Source: JACZSB01 sp965372015
GTDB lineage: Bacteria > Fidelibacterota > Marinisomatia > SCGC-AAA003-L08 > TS1B11
Direction: 5' to 3'
Assembly (NCBI GenBank): GCA_965372015.1
Contig: CBDVAP010000075.1
Location: forward strand, 1-13,636
Length of the DNA: 13,636 nucleotides
Both the position numbers and the translations under genes were made by a program. Below are positions 6,878-13,060 of the stretch, in pieces (position 1 is the stretch's first letter; the number at the start of each line of letters is the position of its first letter). The notes beneath the pieces are model-generated. The model did no database searches. It was not told where the DNA came from and worked only from the letters and a program-made list of their open reading frames with translations.

Positions 6878-7546
6878 TCAAGCTGCAATCAGGTCCAGCA
6901 CCTCCTTTACCAGGCCTTCGATACCAACCCAGGTTTCGCCGATCCGATTGGCCAGCATATAGGCCGGGGTGGAGACGATTTTGTTGTCCCGGTCAACGAT
7001 ATGGCTGGTCACGGCGCAGGCCACGTGACTGGTGCCCAGCTCCTCGATATCATGGGCCGTCTGGGGATCATTGCCGATAGTCAGCCTGGTATGCACGCCG
7101 GAACCTTCCAGGATCTTGGCCAGCATTGCCGGGGCGATGCAGATGGCCCCGATCGGTTTGTGGGCGGCCAGCATTTCCTGCACCAGGCGCTGCACCTGGG
7201 CGTTGACCGTGCATTTGGCCCCGTCGAAGGCGTAAGTAGAAAGGTTTTTGGCAGCGCCAAACCCACCGGGGAAAATCAGGGCATCCATATCGTCCGCCCC
7301 AAACTTTGCAATGTCGTTGATCCGGCCCCGGACGATCCGGGCGGCTTCCACCAGCACATTGCGGGTCTCGCCGGGCATCTCCTCCCCGGTTATATGATTG
7401 ATGACGTGAGCCTGGTTGATATCGGGCGCCAGGGCCAAGTACTGGGCTCCGGCCTGCTCCAGGTGGTAGAGCGTCGCTACCGATTCATAAATCTCGGCGC
7501 CGTCGTAGACGCCACAGCCGGATAAACATACACCTATAGTCGGCAT
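6878..7546 (-). CDS. elbB: ElbB-type DJ-1/PfpI-family glyoxalase
   Basis: A 222-residue protein from ATG 7546 with a strong GGAGGG ribosome site at 7554-7560. Length and sequence match ElbB (isoprenoid biosynthesis protein with amidotransferase-like domain): N-terminal 'GVCLSGCGVYDGAEIYES', 'HVINHITGEE', 'DALIFPGGFGAAKNLS' and the nucleophile elbow 'PIGAICIAPAML' with Cys136. The C-terminal 'HVACAVTSHIVDRDNKIVSTPAYM' is also typical. ElbB belongs to the DJ-1/PfpI superfamily. E. coli ElbB has reported glyoxalase III activity, converting glyoxal to glycolate without cofactor, and its historical link to isoprenoid synthesis remains unproven. It is a cytoplasmic enzyme. A candidate promoter lies between it and queG. 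Confidence 0.93.
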   Translation of the reverse strand: MPTIGVCLSGCGVYDGAEIYESVATLYHLEQAGAQYLALAPDINQAHVINHITGEEMPGETRNVLVEAARIVRGRINDIAKFGADDMDALIFPGGFGAAKNLSTYAFDGAKCTVNAQVQRLVQEMLAAHKPIGAICIAPAMLAKILEGSGVHTRLTIGNDPQTAHDIEELGTSHVACAVTSHIVDRDNKIVSTPAYMLANRIGETWVGIEGLVKEVLDLIAA

Positions 7547-7590
7547 CTGATTTGCCCTCCATTTTTTCGCCTGCCGGAACAGGCTACAGA

Positions 7591-7619
7591 AAGTTAGAGC
7601 AGGCTTACGAGGTTGTCAA
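7591..7619 (-). promoter_or_regulatory. candidate sigma-70 promoter of elbB
   Basis: Read on the - strand, TTGACA (7619-7614) is a perfect -35 box, followed by a 17-base spacer and TAACTT (7596-7591) as a weak -10. The predicted start is about 35-40 bases before the elbB ATG. It lies between queG and elbB, suggesting elbB is not solely dependent on queG transcription. Confidence 0.5.
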
Positions 7620-7657
7620 CCGCTTTACCCGGCAGGGAGCCGTTCGGCGCCGGGAGA

Positions 7658-8611
7658 CTACCTGTTTTCGGCCCGATTGGCCGCCACTGCCTGGAGGTTA
7701 CGCTGAAGCCCCTCATAGCCGGCCCGCCGGGCGGCACTGCCTCGCAGTAGCCGGTCCCATTCACCGGCGTCCACCTGGCGCCAGCGTTCCAGATCGTAGC
7801 TGCTGATAAACTCCCTCGGTTGGAAGGCGGTCTCAGGTGTTGGCCGGGCAAACTTGATGTTCCAGGGGCACACTTCCTGGCACAGGTCGCAGCCATAGAT
7901 CCAGCCGCCGATCCACCGGGCCTGTTCCTCGCTGAATGGCCCGCGATGCTCGATGGTCAGGTAGGATATACAACGCCGAACGTCCAGTTGGTAAGGCTGA
8001 TCCAGGGCACCGGTGGGGCAAGCCTGAAGGCAGGCCGTGCAGCTGCCGCACAGGTCCTCCTCGAAGGGATGATCGGGCTCCAGGGACACATCCAACAGCA
8101 GCTCGGCCAGGAACACCCAGGAGCCGTAGTCGCGGGTGATCAGGTTGGTGTGCTTCCCCGGCCAGCCCAGCCCGGCGCGCCGGGCCCAGGCCTTTTCCAG
8201 CACCGGCGAGGTATCTACGCAGGCGATCCCCGTCACCCCCGGGAAGGCCGCCAAGTCGGTCAGCAGGGCTTTGAGGCGCTTTTTAATCAGCCGGTGATAA
8301 TCGTCACCCCAGGCGTAGTTCGACCAGCGGGGGGAAGAAGAAGTAGCAGTGGCAGTGGCAGTAGCAGAGGCAGATGGCTGTCCGGTGAAATAGTTTATGG
8401 CCAGGGAGACGATAGTCTTTACCGGGGGATAGTAGGTCCGGATGTCGGTGCGCTCGGCTTGCCGTCGCTCCAGCCACTGCATATCACCCTGGCGGCCCTG
8501 CTCCAGCCAGGCCTGGAAGTTCTCACCTTCGGGAACCAGCGCCACAGGGGCGGCGAAACCGATCTTCTGGAAGCCTCGTTGCTTAGCGGCCTTGATCAGG
8601 AACTGCTTCAG
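7658..8611 (-). CDS. queG: epoxyqueuosine reductase QueG, with abnormal start region
   Basis: QueG reduces epoxyqueuosine to queuosine in tRNA, the last step of queuosine synthesis, using cobalamin and two [4Fe-4S] clusters. Visible marks are 'YAWGDDYHRLIKKRL', 'KAWARRAGLGWPGKHTNLI', the ferredoxin motif 'CGSCTACLQACPTGAL', and 'YGCDLCQEVCPWN'. The C-terminal HEAT-like extension of longer QueG proteins is missing, giving about 317 residues. GTG 8545 is the first ordinary start codon, but the frame upstream of it encodes a typical QueG N-terminus (KLKQFLIKAAKQRGF, then QKIGFAAP) and stays open to a stop at 8666-8668. No ATG, GTG or TTG lies in that stretch. I place the 5' end at CTG 8611 as the best fit to the homologous length, but this is uncertain. 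An (Ala-Thr)n stretch interrupts the region before YAWGDDYH. Confidence 0.88.
   Translation of the reverse strand: MKQFLIKAAKQRGFQKIGFAAPVALVPEGENFQAWLEQGRQGDMQWLERRQAERTDIRTYYPPVKTIVSLAINYFTGQPSASATATATATSSSPRWSNYAWGDDYHRLIKKRLKALLTDLAAFPGVTGIACVDTSPVLEKAWARRAGLGWPGKHTNLITRDYGSWVFLAELLLDVSLEPDHPFEEDLCGSCTACLQACPTGALDQPYQLDVRRCISYLTIEHRGPFSEEQARWIGGWIYGCDLCQEVCPWNIKFARPTPETAFQPREFISSYDLERWRQVDAGEWDRLLRGSAARRAGYEGLQRNLQAVAANRAENR
8335..8373 (-). repeat. low-complexity Ala-Thr repeat inside queG
   Basis: On the - strand, GCCACT/GCTACT hexamers flanked by TCT codons encode SASATATATATSSS. QueG proteins usually run from the 'ALNY' strand to 'RYAWGxDYH' with a short unrelated loop. The tract is in frame and probably expands this loop. 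It resembles a microsatellite and could vary in length between strains. Confidence 0.75.
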
Positions 8612-8619
8612 CTTATCTG

Positions 8620-8652
8620 GATGCTGGATACTTGATGCTGGATACTCGATGC
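8620..8652. repeat. heptanucleotide tandem repeat (GATGCTG GATACTT) at the queG 5' end
   Basis: Heptads GATGCTG, GATACTT, GATGCTG, GATACTC follow one another from 8620 to 8647, with GATGC after them. This is the clearest heptad tract in the window. It lies directly where the queG start codon and ribosome site should be. A shorter heptad pair (CGTAACG, CGTAACT) lies at 8675-8688. Confidence 0.75.
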
Positions 8653-8734
8653 GCAGAATCCTTGACTATCAATTCGTAACGCGTAACTCCGGGCCCTGGG
8701 CACTTTACTTGGGACGAATCACCCACTCCCTTGT

Positions 8735-8828
8735 CAGCAGCCAGCCGCAGCCCCGTTGAAAACCAGGATAAACTTGCCCCGTCGGAGTTCATAGAATGAA
8801 AAACCGGACCCCTCAGATCCGACCCACT
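8735..8828. repeat. possible degenerate palindromic repeat element downstream of the Nudix fragment
   Basis: This non-coding stretch contains GCCCCGTTGAAAACC and, 20 bases on, CCCCGTCGGAG, an imperfect palindrome, then CCGGACCCCTC (8804-8814). The style recalls intergenic REP-like elements (AACCCCGACGGGGTT type). CCGGACCCCTC recurs inverted at 12975-12985. It immediately follows the point where the Nudix homology breaks off, so it may be what truncated that gene. The identification is tentative. Confidence 0.3.
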
Positions 8829-9068
8829 TTAGGAGCAGCTCGGGTGCACCATCACCCGCCCCGGGGCGTAGCGGAACTGGCGCACGAAAATCAACCGGCC
8901 GTCGTCCTTTAGGGGTACCATCACCACCGCGCCGGGGTGGCGAATGTACTCGCGTACGGAGGCGCTGCCATCGGACAGAGTCACCTCGTCCCGCCACACA
9001 TCCAGCAGCACTCCACAAAATACGTTGGCGCCGCTAAGGCGCTTCTCACGCAGCTGTCGGTCCGGCAT
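8829..9068 (-). pseudogene. truncated Nudix hydrolase (ADP-ribose pyrophosphatase-like), N-terminal fragment
   Basis: The 79-residue ORF matches the N-terminal domain of ADP-ribose pyrophosphatase-type Nudix enzymes: 'VWRDEVTLSDGSASVREYIRHPGAVVMVPLKDDGRLIFVRQFRYAPGR'. In intact enzymes this is followed by 'ELPAG' and the catalytic Nudix box (GX5EX7REUXEEXGU). Here homology stops at APGR, seven unrelated residues follow (VMVHPSCS region), and then a stop. None of the other frames through 8734 shows a Nudix box. Without the box the product cannot hydrolyse nucleoside diphosphate derivatives, so this is a gene remnant. ATG 9068 has no clear ribosome site. It sits 25 bp after the TPR gene. Confidence 0.8.
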
Positions 9069-9093
9069 TGCTAAGGGGGATTGGGCCGGGATG

Positions 9094-9855
9094 CTATTCT
9101 AGCAGATCCCTGGCTTCTTCCTGAAGGATGGCGTCGCTGTCGGACTTGGCCGCTAAAGCCAGGGCCTGCTCCAGGCTGGCCCGGGCATCCTTACCCAGCT
9201 CCAGCCGGGTTTTGCCCAGCCACAGGAAATGCCTGATATCATCGGGGGCCAACTTAGAAGCCTTGACAAAATATTGCTCGGCTTCCTCGAAAGAGGCTTC
9301 CGGCGGTGTCTCGTAGACGATGGAAGCCACCGTGCGCTCGATCCAACTGAGGTCGGACAGGGCGAAGTGCCAGCGCCCCATGACATGCTGCCAGCCGTCA
9401 TAGCCGGGATCCAGGGCAATGGCCCGCATGGTATGGTCCCGCACGGCGTAGGAGTTGGTGATTTTCTGCTTGGTGCCCTCGATCTCCCCCACCCGCCCGA
9501 TGAGGATGCCGTAATAACCGTGCGCCCAGGAGGAGCCGGAATCGGCGGCCAGGGCCGACTGGGCAAACTCCAGGCCGCGGTAAAGTTCCTTTTCAATCAG
9601 CGCTTCATCGCTGGTGTTGTCCGAGACATTGAAATGGTGGCGGGCCAAGCGCCACAGGTACTCCACATCGGCGCCATGCTCGGCCTCCATCGGCTTCAAC
9701 AGGGCAAAAGCGCCGTCGAAATCGCTGGCATCGTTCAGATCGTCGATCTGCTGCCAGGTATCCCCGGTCGCCGTCACATCCACTGCTTCCTGGGCGGTCG
9801 CCTGCCCAAGGACGACTAACAAGGTCACCAATGTTAAGGTAATCTGTGCTCGCAC
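9094..9855 (-). CDS. RMDN-like (regulator of microtubule dynamics family) TPR protein, exported
   Basis: I choose GTG 9855 because AGAGG lies 7 bases upstream and the protein then begins with a standard signal peptide (RAQITLTLVTLLVVLGQATA, cut before QEAV). The longer start at GTG 9876 lacks a ribosome site. That gives 253 residues. The mature part consists of TPR helices. The stretch 'GEIEGTKQKITNSYAVRDHTM', 'AIALDPGYDGWQHVMGRWHF' and 'YETPPEASFEEAEQYFVKASKLAP' closely follows the pattern of the RMDN/FAM82 family, known from animal mitochondrial and microtubule-associated proteins and found as uncharacterised TPR proteins in bacteria. TPRs bind protein partners; the bacterial role is unknown. 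It lies 24 bp after the barrel gene, probably in one transcript with it. Confidence 0.85.
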   Translation of the reverse strand: MRAQITLTLVTLLVVLGQATAQEAVDVTATGDTWQQIDDLNDASDFDGAFALLKPMEAEHGADVEYLWRLARHHFNVSDNTSDEALIEKELYRGLEFAQSALAADSGSSWAHGYYGILIGRVGEIEGTKQKITNSYAVRDHTMRAIALDPGYDGWQHVMGRWHFALSDLSWIERTVASIVYETPPEASFEEAEQYFVKASKLAPDDIRHFLWLGKTRLELGKDARASLEQALALAAKSDSDAILQEEARDLLE

Positions 9856-9879
9856 TGCCTGTCCTCTACTCTCCACCTG

Positions 9880-10746
9880 TTAGAAATACTCGTTGAACAC
9901 CACCTTGAGTTCCCGGCTGATATTGGTGATCTCCACATCGTTGGTGATCTTATTCTTATTAATCATAATATCATTGAAATCGATTTCCATATAGAACGAG
10001 GGCGCCACCTGCCAGCGAAATCCGGCGTTTAAATAGCCATGCCCCTTCCCGATGGTCAGACCCTCCAGGTCGGAGCGCTTATCCATGTAACCATTGTCAT
10101 CCAGGGCGGCGTTGAACTCCAGGAACATGCTGAAATTGGCCGCCAGGTCCTTGTCCACCCCGAAAAAGAGGTTGATGTCATCATCGATGTCGTCGCCTTC
10201 CAGCAGGTTTTTACTCAACCCCAGGTGGCTGCCGAAATTGCCCAGGACATTCCAATTCTTGCTGGCCACTATGTACAACCCGATAGCCTTGATTTCGTAT
10301 CGTTCATAGGTAGTAGTATTATAATTGTAAACACCGGCTGCGGTGTCGGCAAAGGTCGTATCCCGAACATCCTTGCTCTGAAAGTTGCCCCGTCCCTGGG
10401 TATCAAGGCCCAGGGATATGGCCGGCATTTTATAGCCCTCCTCGAACAGACGGTACTTGAGCTGGGCTTCGGGCATGATACGGTTGACAGTGGGCCGCTG
10501 ATCGCCGATAAACTGCTGGATGCCGTAGCTCATCCCCAGGCTGAACTGGTCAGTGATACCTACCCCGAGACGGGCCAGAACGCCGCCACCGGTCTGCATC
10601 AGCATCTCGATTTCATATGATCCGCGCTGCATCGAACCGGCGGTGGGGATGGTTACCAGGTTAGTCGGAGGCGGATTCTGCCCACCAAGTCCCCCCACCA
10701 TCAACAAACCGGCTAACGCGAGACCAACACTTTTTTGCTTACACAT
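9880..10746 (-). CDS. outer-membrane beta-barrel protein, family not identified
   Basis: ATG 10746 is preferred over the upstream ATG 10797 because AAGGAGCG lies 6-7 bases before it and the protein then opens with a signal peptide (MCKQKSVGLALAGLLMVGG). That gives 288 residues. The mature protein shows alternating beta-strands and periplasmic turns, such as 'GSYEIEMLMQTGGGVLARLGVGITDQFSLGMSYG', 'PEAQLKYRLFEE', 'MPAISLGLDTQG' and 'YLNAGFRWQVAPSFYMEIDFNDI', and ends in Phe (NEYF), as outer-membrane barrels do. The 'VPTAG...G.Y.I' opening and Gly/Leu strands recall YjbH-like or OmpP1-like barrels, but I cannot name the family. It is followed after 24 bp by the RMDN-like gene, so the pair may act together at the envelope. 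Confidence 0.78.
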   Translation of the reverse strand: MCKQKSVGLALAGLLMVGGLGGQNPPPTNLVTIPTAGSMQRGSYEIEMLMQTGGGVLARLGVGITDQFSLGMSYGIQQFIGDQRPTVNRIMPEAQLKYRLFEEGYKMPAISLGLDTQGRGNFQSKDVRDTTFADTAAGVYNYNTTTYERYEIKAIGLYIVASKNWNVLGNFGSHLGLSKNLLEGDDIDDDINLFFGVDKDLAANFSMFLEFNAALDDNGYMDKRSDLEGLTIGKGHGYLNAGFRWQVAPSFYMEIDFNDIMINKNKITNDVEITNISRELKVVFNEYF

Positions 10747-10824
10747 TAAACGCTCCTTGGCACCTGAAATATTGCACATGGTACGAACCGGTTCCAATCT
10801 ACGGGCAGTAGTCCGGTAAAGTCC

Positions 10825-10853
10825 AGTGTACCGTTAACCATCTCAACTTGCAA
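10825..10853 (-). promoter_or_regulatory. candidate sigma-70 promoter of the barrel/RMDN operon
   Basis: On the - strand, TTGCAA (10853-10848), a 17-base spacer and TACACT (10830-10825) make a good -35/-10 pair. The expected start is near 10818, giving a leader of about 70 bases to ATG 10746. The -35 box shares bases with the T-run of the terminator of the upstream gene. Confidence 0.5.
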
Positions 10854-10883
10854 AAAATTTATGCTCCAGGCTGGTTTCCTGGA
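10852..10883 (-). terminator. rho-independent terminator after the exported unknown protein
   Basis: Read on the - strand, TCCAGG (10883-10878), a 7-base loop and CCTGGA (10870-10865) form a 6-bp hairpin, followed after seven bases by six Ts (10857-10852). The stem is short and the T-run is displaced, so strength is moderate. It lies 39 bp after the stop of the gene at 10922. Confidence 0.5.
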
Positions 10884-10921
10884 CCATCCGCCCAGGCTCG
10901 GCTGGGGGACAACCCCTCAGT

Positions 10922-11719
10922 TTACGGCTGGGTACCGGCCGTATCGGGCGGAGCCGCTACCGGCAATGGCGACGAGCCATCCAGCAGCTGCCGGGTACCG
11001 ACTCCCAACCCGGTAGCCGGTATCCGCTGATGGGGGTCGGTCTTGATCCGCACGTGGCTGACCACCTGCCCTTCCCGGCCCCGCTCGATCACCTCCTGCT
11101 CACCGGTTTCCCGATGGAAAATGTAGCGAAACTCCCGCACCCGCCGCATATCGTCCCCCTGAAACCAGGTTTCATTGGTCAAGTAGCCCAGGCTGTCGTA
11201 GTCTAAAAAGATTGCTCCGATCAGGTTCCCGCGGGTGCTCATGATCTTGAAGGCTACCGTGGCCAAGGAGGTATCGTAGAACACCTCGGTAAAGCGGTCC
11301 CGGAAATCGGTGACGAACTCGACACCGTAGACGTGCTCGATAAACCGGCGCGACCGGGGCTCGTCGCCGAACAGCAGCTCCCGCACCACAATACTGTCGG
11401 GCGTCAGCTCCAGCATGCGCTTGACGGAGAGGTCGTCCGGCCAGTACTCATAGGTGCGGGTTTTCAGCAGCGAATCCCCGGCCGTATACCAGGCCTGCGC
11501 CTGAACGAATCCCTGGTCGTCGTAGGTGACTTTCAGATAATCGGCTTCGTGGATCTCGAAGGGAAACAGGCTGATCGCCCGCTTGAATGCGTCTTCATCG
11601 CGGAAATACTCGGTGCGGGAGCCAGTCTGTGCACCCAATGGTACCCCCAGACCCCATAGAACTGTAATGAGTAAGACAATCCGGCAGGTGCGGCTATGAG
11701 GGTATTGGAGGTCGTCCAT
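10922..11719 (-). CDS. exported protein of unknown function
   Basis: A 265-residue protein that I do not recognise. From ATG 11719 it has eleven polar residues and then a hydrophobic segment (about residues 13-30, RIVLLITVLWGLGVPLGAQ) that looks like a signal peptide with a long n-region. No clear ribosome site precedes ATG 11719, so the start could lie further in. The mature part is rich in charged and aromatic residues, with beta-type stretches such as 'YLKVTYDDQGFVQAQAWYTAG', 'LKTRTYEYWPDD', 'TEVFYDTSLATVAFKIM' and 'FLDYDSLGYLTNETWFQGDDMRRVREFRYIFH'. These recur in a way that recalls MORN/YD-like beta-hairpin repeats, but too loosely to assign. The C-terminus is Pro/Ala-rich. It is flanked by terminators on both sides and so probably has its own transcript. 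Confidence 0.7.
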   Translation of the reverse strand: MDDLQYPHSRTCRIVLLITVLWGLGVPLGAQTGSRTEYFRDEDAFKRAISLFPFEIHEADYLKVTYDDQGFVQAQAWYTAGDSLLKTRTYEYWPDDLSVKRMLELTPDSIVVRELLFGDEPRSRRFIEHVYGVEFVTDFRDRFTEVFYDTSLATVAFKIMSTRGNLIGAIFLDYDSLGYLTNETWFQGDDMRRVREFRYIFHRETGEQEVIERGREGQVVSHVRIKTDPHQRIPATGLGVGTRQLLDGSSPLPVAAPPDTAGTQP

Positions 11720-11784
11720 AGGTTTTACCGTGCGCCAAATCTAACTACCCACTGAGCAGCAGAGGTAAAGGAATTTATGCTGAT

Positions 11785-11828
11785 AAAAAAGTTGGGGGTC
11801 TCCAGTGGCACTGGACTGAAAGACCCCC
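11785..11828 (-). terminator. strong rho-independent terminator after the third DUF4097 gene
   Basis: On the - strand, GGGGGTCT (11828-11821) pairs with AGACCCCC (11801-11794) over 8 bp, with an inner CCAGT/ACTGG stem, followed by AAC and six Ts (11790-11785). It lies 27 bp after the stop of the DUF4097 gene. Confidence 0.85.
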
Positions 11829-11855
11829 ATAATTTGTTGGTGATATGTATATTTC

Positions 11856-12788
11856 TCAGCGCGAGTGAATCTTGATGCTGCCTCCCGAGGTGCGCAGATA
11901 CAGCTCCGGCCCGCCCCCGTTGATCTTGCCTTTTACCTCCGTCTTGCCAAGCAGGCCTTGTACCATAATGGGCATATCGCACTTCACGCTGCCCCCGCTG
12001 GTCTTGGCATCCACATCGACCTTGACATCCTTCGACAGGTAGACCGTCACGCCGCCGCCGGAGGTCTTCAGGGAGCAATCTCCTTTCGGCTGCTCGGCGA
12101 TAGTGGCTATAATGCTGCCGCCGGAGGTCTCCAGCTCCACCGCTCCCTGAACCTCCTTCACGTGGATCGAGCCGCCGGAGGTTTTGGCTTCCAACGAAGC
12201 GCCTACCCGGCCGACATTTATGCCACCGCCGCTGGTTTGCAGCTCCGTCCGCCCGGAACTACCGTCAAGGGAGATACTACCGCCGGAAGTGTGGGCGTCG
12301 ACGGGGCCGTCGATAGCCCCCAGGTCCAGACTGCCGCCGGAGGTGCGGACGTCAACCTTTCCCTCCAGGTCGGATACTGTGATGGAGCCACCGGAAGTTT
12401 CCAGGTCCAGATTATACTTTTTCGGGACAGTTACCTTGTAATGGATTCGCAAGCGGCGATTATGATCACCCCAACGGTGTGAATACGGAAAACGGCCGGT
12501 GATAGTAACGTTGTCGCCGGATTGGTCATATTCCACTATGAATTCGTTCAAGTCATCCTGGTCACCGAACCAGTCGAGCGGTAGTTTTTTGGTCACCTCC
12601 ACAGTGACTCCCTTCCGGCCACGGGCTACGATTTCGATTGAGCCTCGCTCCGAATCCAGGGTCAGGGTGCCGCCGGCCCCCACCTTGAAAGACCTGGTTT
12701 CGGTTTCCCCCGCCTTAAGAACGACAGCCCCGGCCAAAAGTGATAGTAGGGCCAACGGAACTATTAGTGATCTGCTGATGTTATTCAC
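11856..12788 (-). CDS. exported DUF4097-family beta-solenoid protein (TSGGS ladder)
   Basis: GTG 12788 is preferred because GGGAGG lies 7 bases upstream; the longer TTG start at 12809 has no ribosome site and would contain that site within its codons. That gives 310 residues. Residues 1-26 are a signal peptide (NNISRSLIVPLALLSLLAGA). An N-terminal beta domain runs to about residue 128. Then coils open with TSGGSI/TSGGGI exactly every 18 residues for five coils, then every 21, followed by two irregular coils and a final TSGGSIKIHSR. This regular DUF4097 ladder indicates a one-turn-per-repeat beta-solenoid with a TSGG turn stacked along one edge. It is a distant paralogue of the two solenoids in the left operon but is on the opposite strand with its own terminator. 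Function is unknown; a periplasmic or surface structural role is likely. Confidence 0.9.
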   Translation of the reverse strand: MNNISRSLIVPLALLSLLAGAVVLKAGETETRSFKVGAGGTLTLDSERGSIEIVARGRKGVTVEVTKKLPLDWFGDQDDLNEFIVEYDQSGDNVTITGRFPYSHRWGDHNRRLRIHYKVTVPKKYNLDLETSGGSITVSDLEGKVDVRTSGGSLDLGAIDGPVDAHTSGGSISLDGSSGRTELQTSGGGINVGRVGASLEAKTSGGSIHVKEVQGAVELETSGGSIIATIAEQPKGDCSLKTSGGGVTVYLSKDVKVDVDAKTSGGSVKCDMPIMVQGLLGKTEVKGKINGGGPELYLRTSGGSIKIHSR

Positions 12789-12892
12789 GGTCACGCCTCC
12801 CAAATGCAACTGAAAATGTCATTCCAATCTTTGGTTAGACTGAAAGCGCACCGGTTTTGTTGCCCCCTAGCCGGAACTTTGACCTGAACCGG

Positions 12893-12985
12893 CCGGGACC
12901 CTCCGCGATATGGTGGGGGAGGTGGGATCAGTTGCGGGTTTGAGGTGGGTCAGTAGCAGTCATAATGCGGGACGGAGGGGTCCGG
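12893..12985. repeat. 13-base imperfect inverted repeats flanking 67 bp
   Basis: CCGGGACCCTCCG (12893-12905) and CGGAGGGGTCCGG (12973-12985) are inverted copies matching at 11 of 13 positions. They lie in the 250-bp gap (12789-13060) between the third DUF4097 gene and the phage-like gene. I see no gene in this gap. The right copy shares CCGGACCCCTC with 8804-8814. Confidence 0.5.
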
Positions 12986-13060
12986 CTGATGGTTCAAATA
13001 ATTCTGGCCGCTGGAATTGACCGCATGGGAAATGCCGATCCGGGTACCAGGTCGATTACC

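Noticed and set aside
7561..7590. GCCTG/CAGGC hairpin after queG as its terminator
   Set aside because: On the - strand it is followed by A-rich sequence, not Ts, and it lies within the leader of elbB.
11870..12400. Regularly spaced CCGCCGGAGGT-like repeats that look like a CRISPR array or satellite
   Set aside because: The spacing is 54-63 bp in frame and the units encode the TSGGS coils of a DUF4097 protein. The intervals are coding, not unique spacers.
11865..12482. Long + strand open frame (205 codons) opposite the third DUF4097 gene
   Set aside because: It is antisense to a repeat-rich, GC-rich gene with no ribosome site or recognisable domain. Similar antisense frames lie opposite elbB (6770-7525), queG (7820-8635) and the first solenoid (1685-2110).
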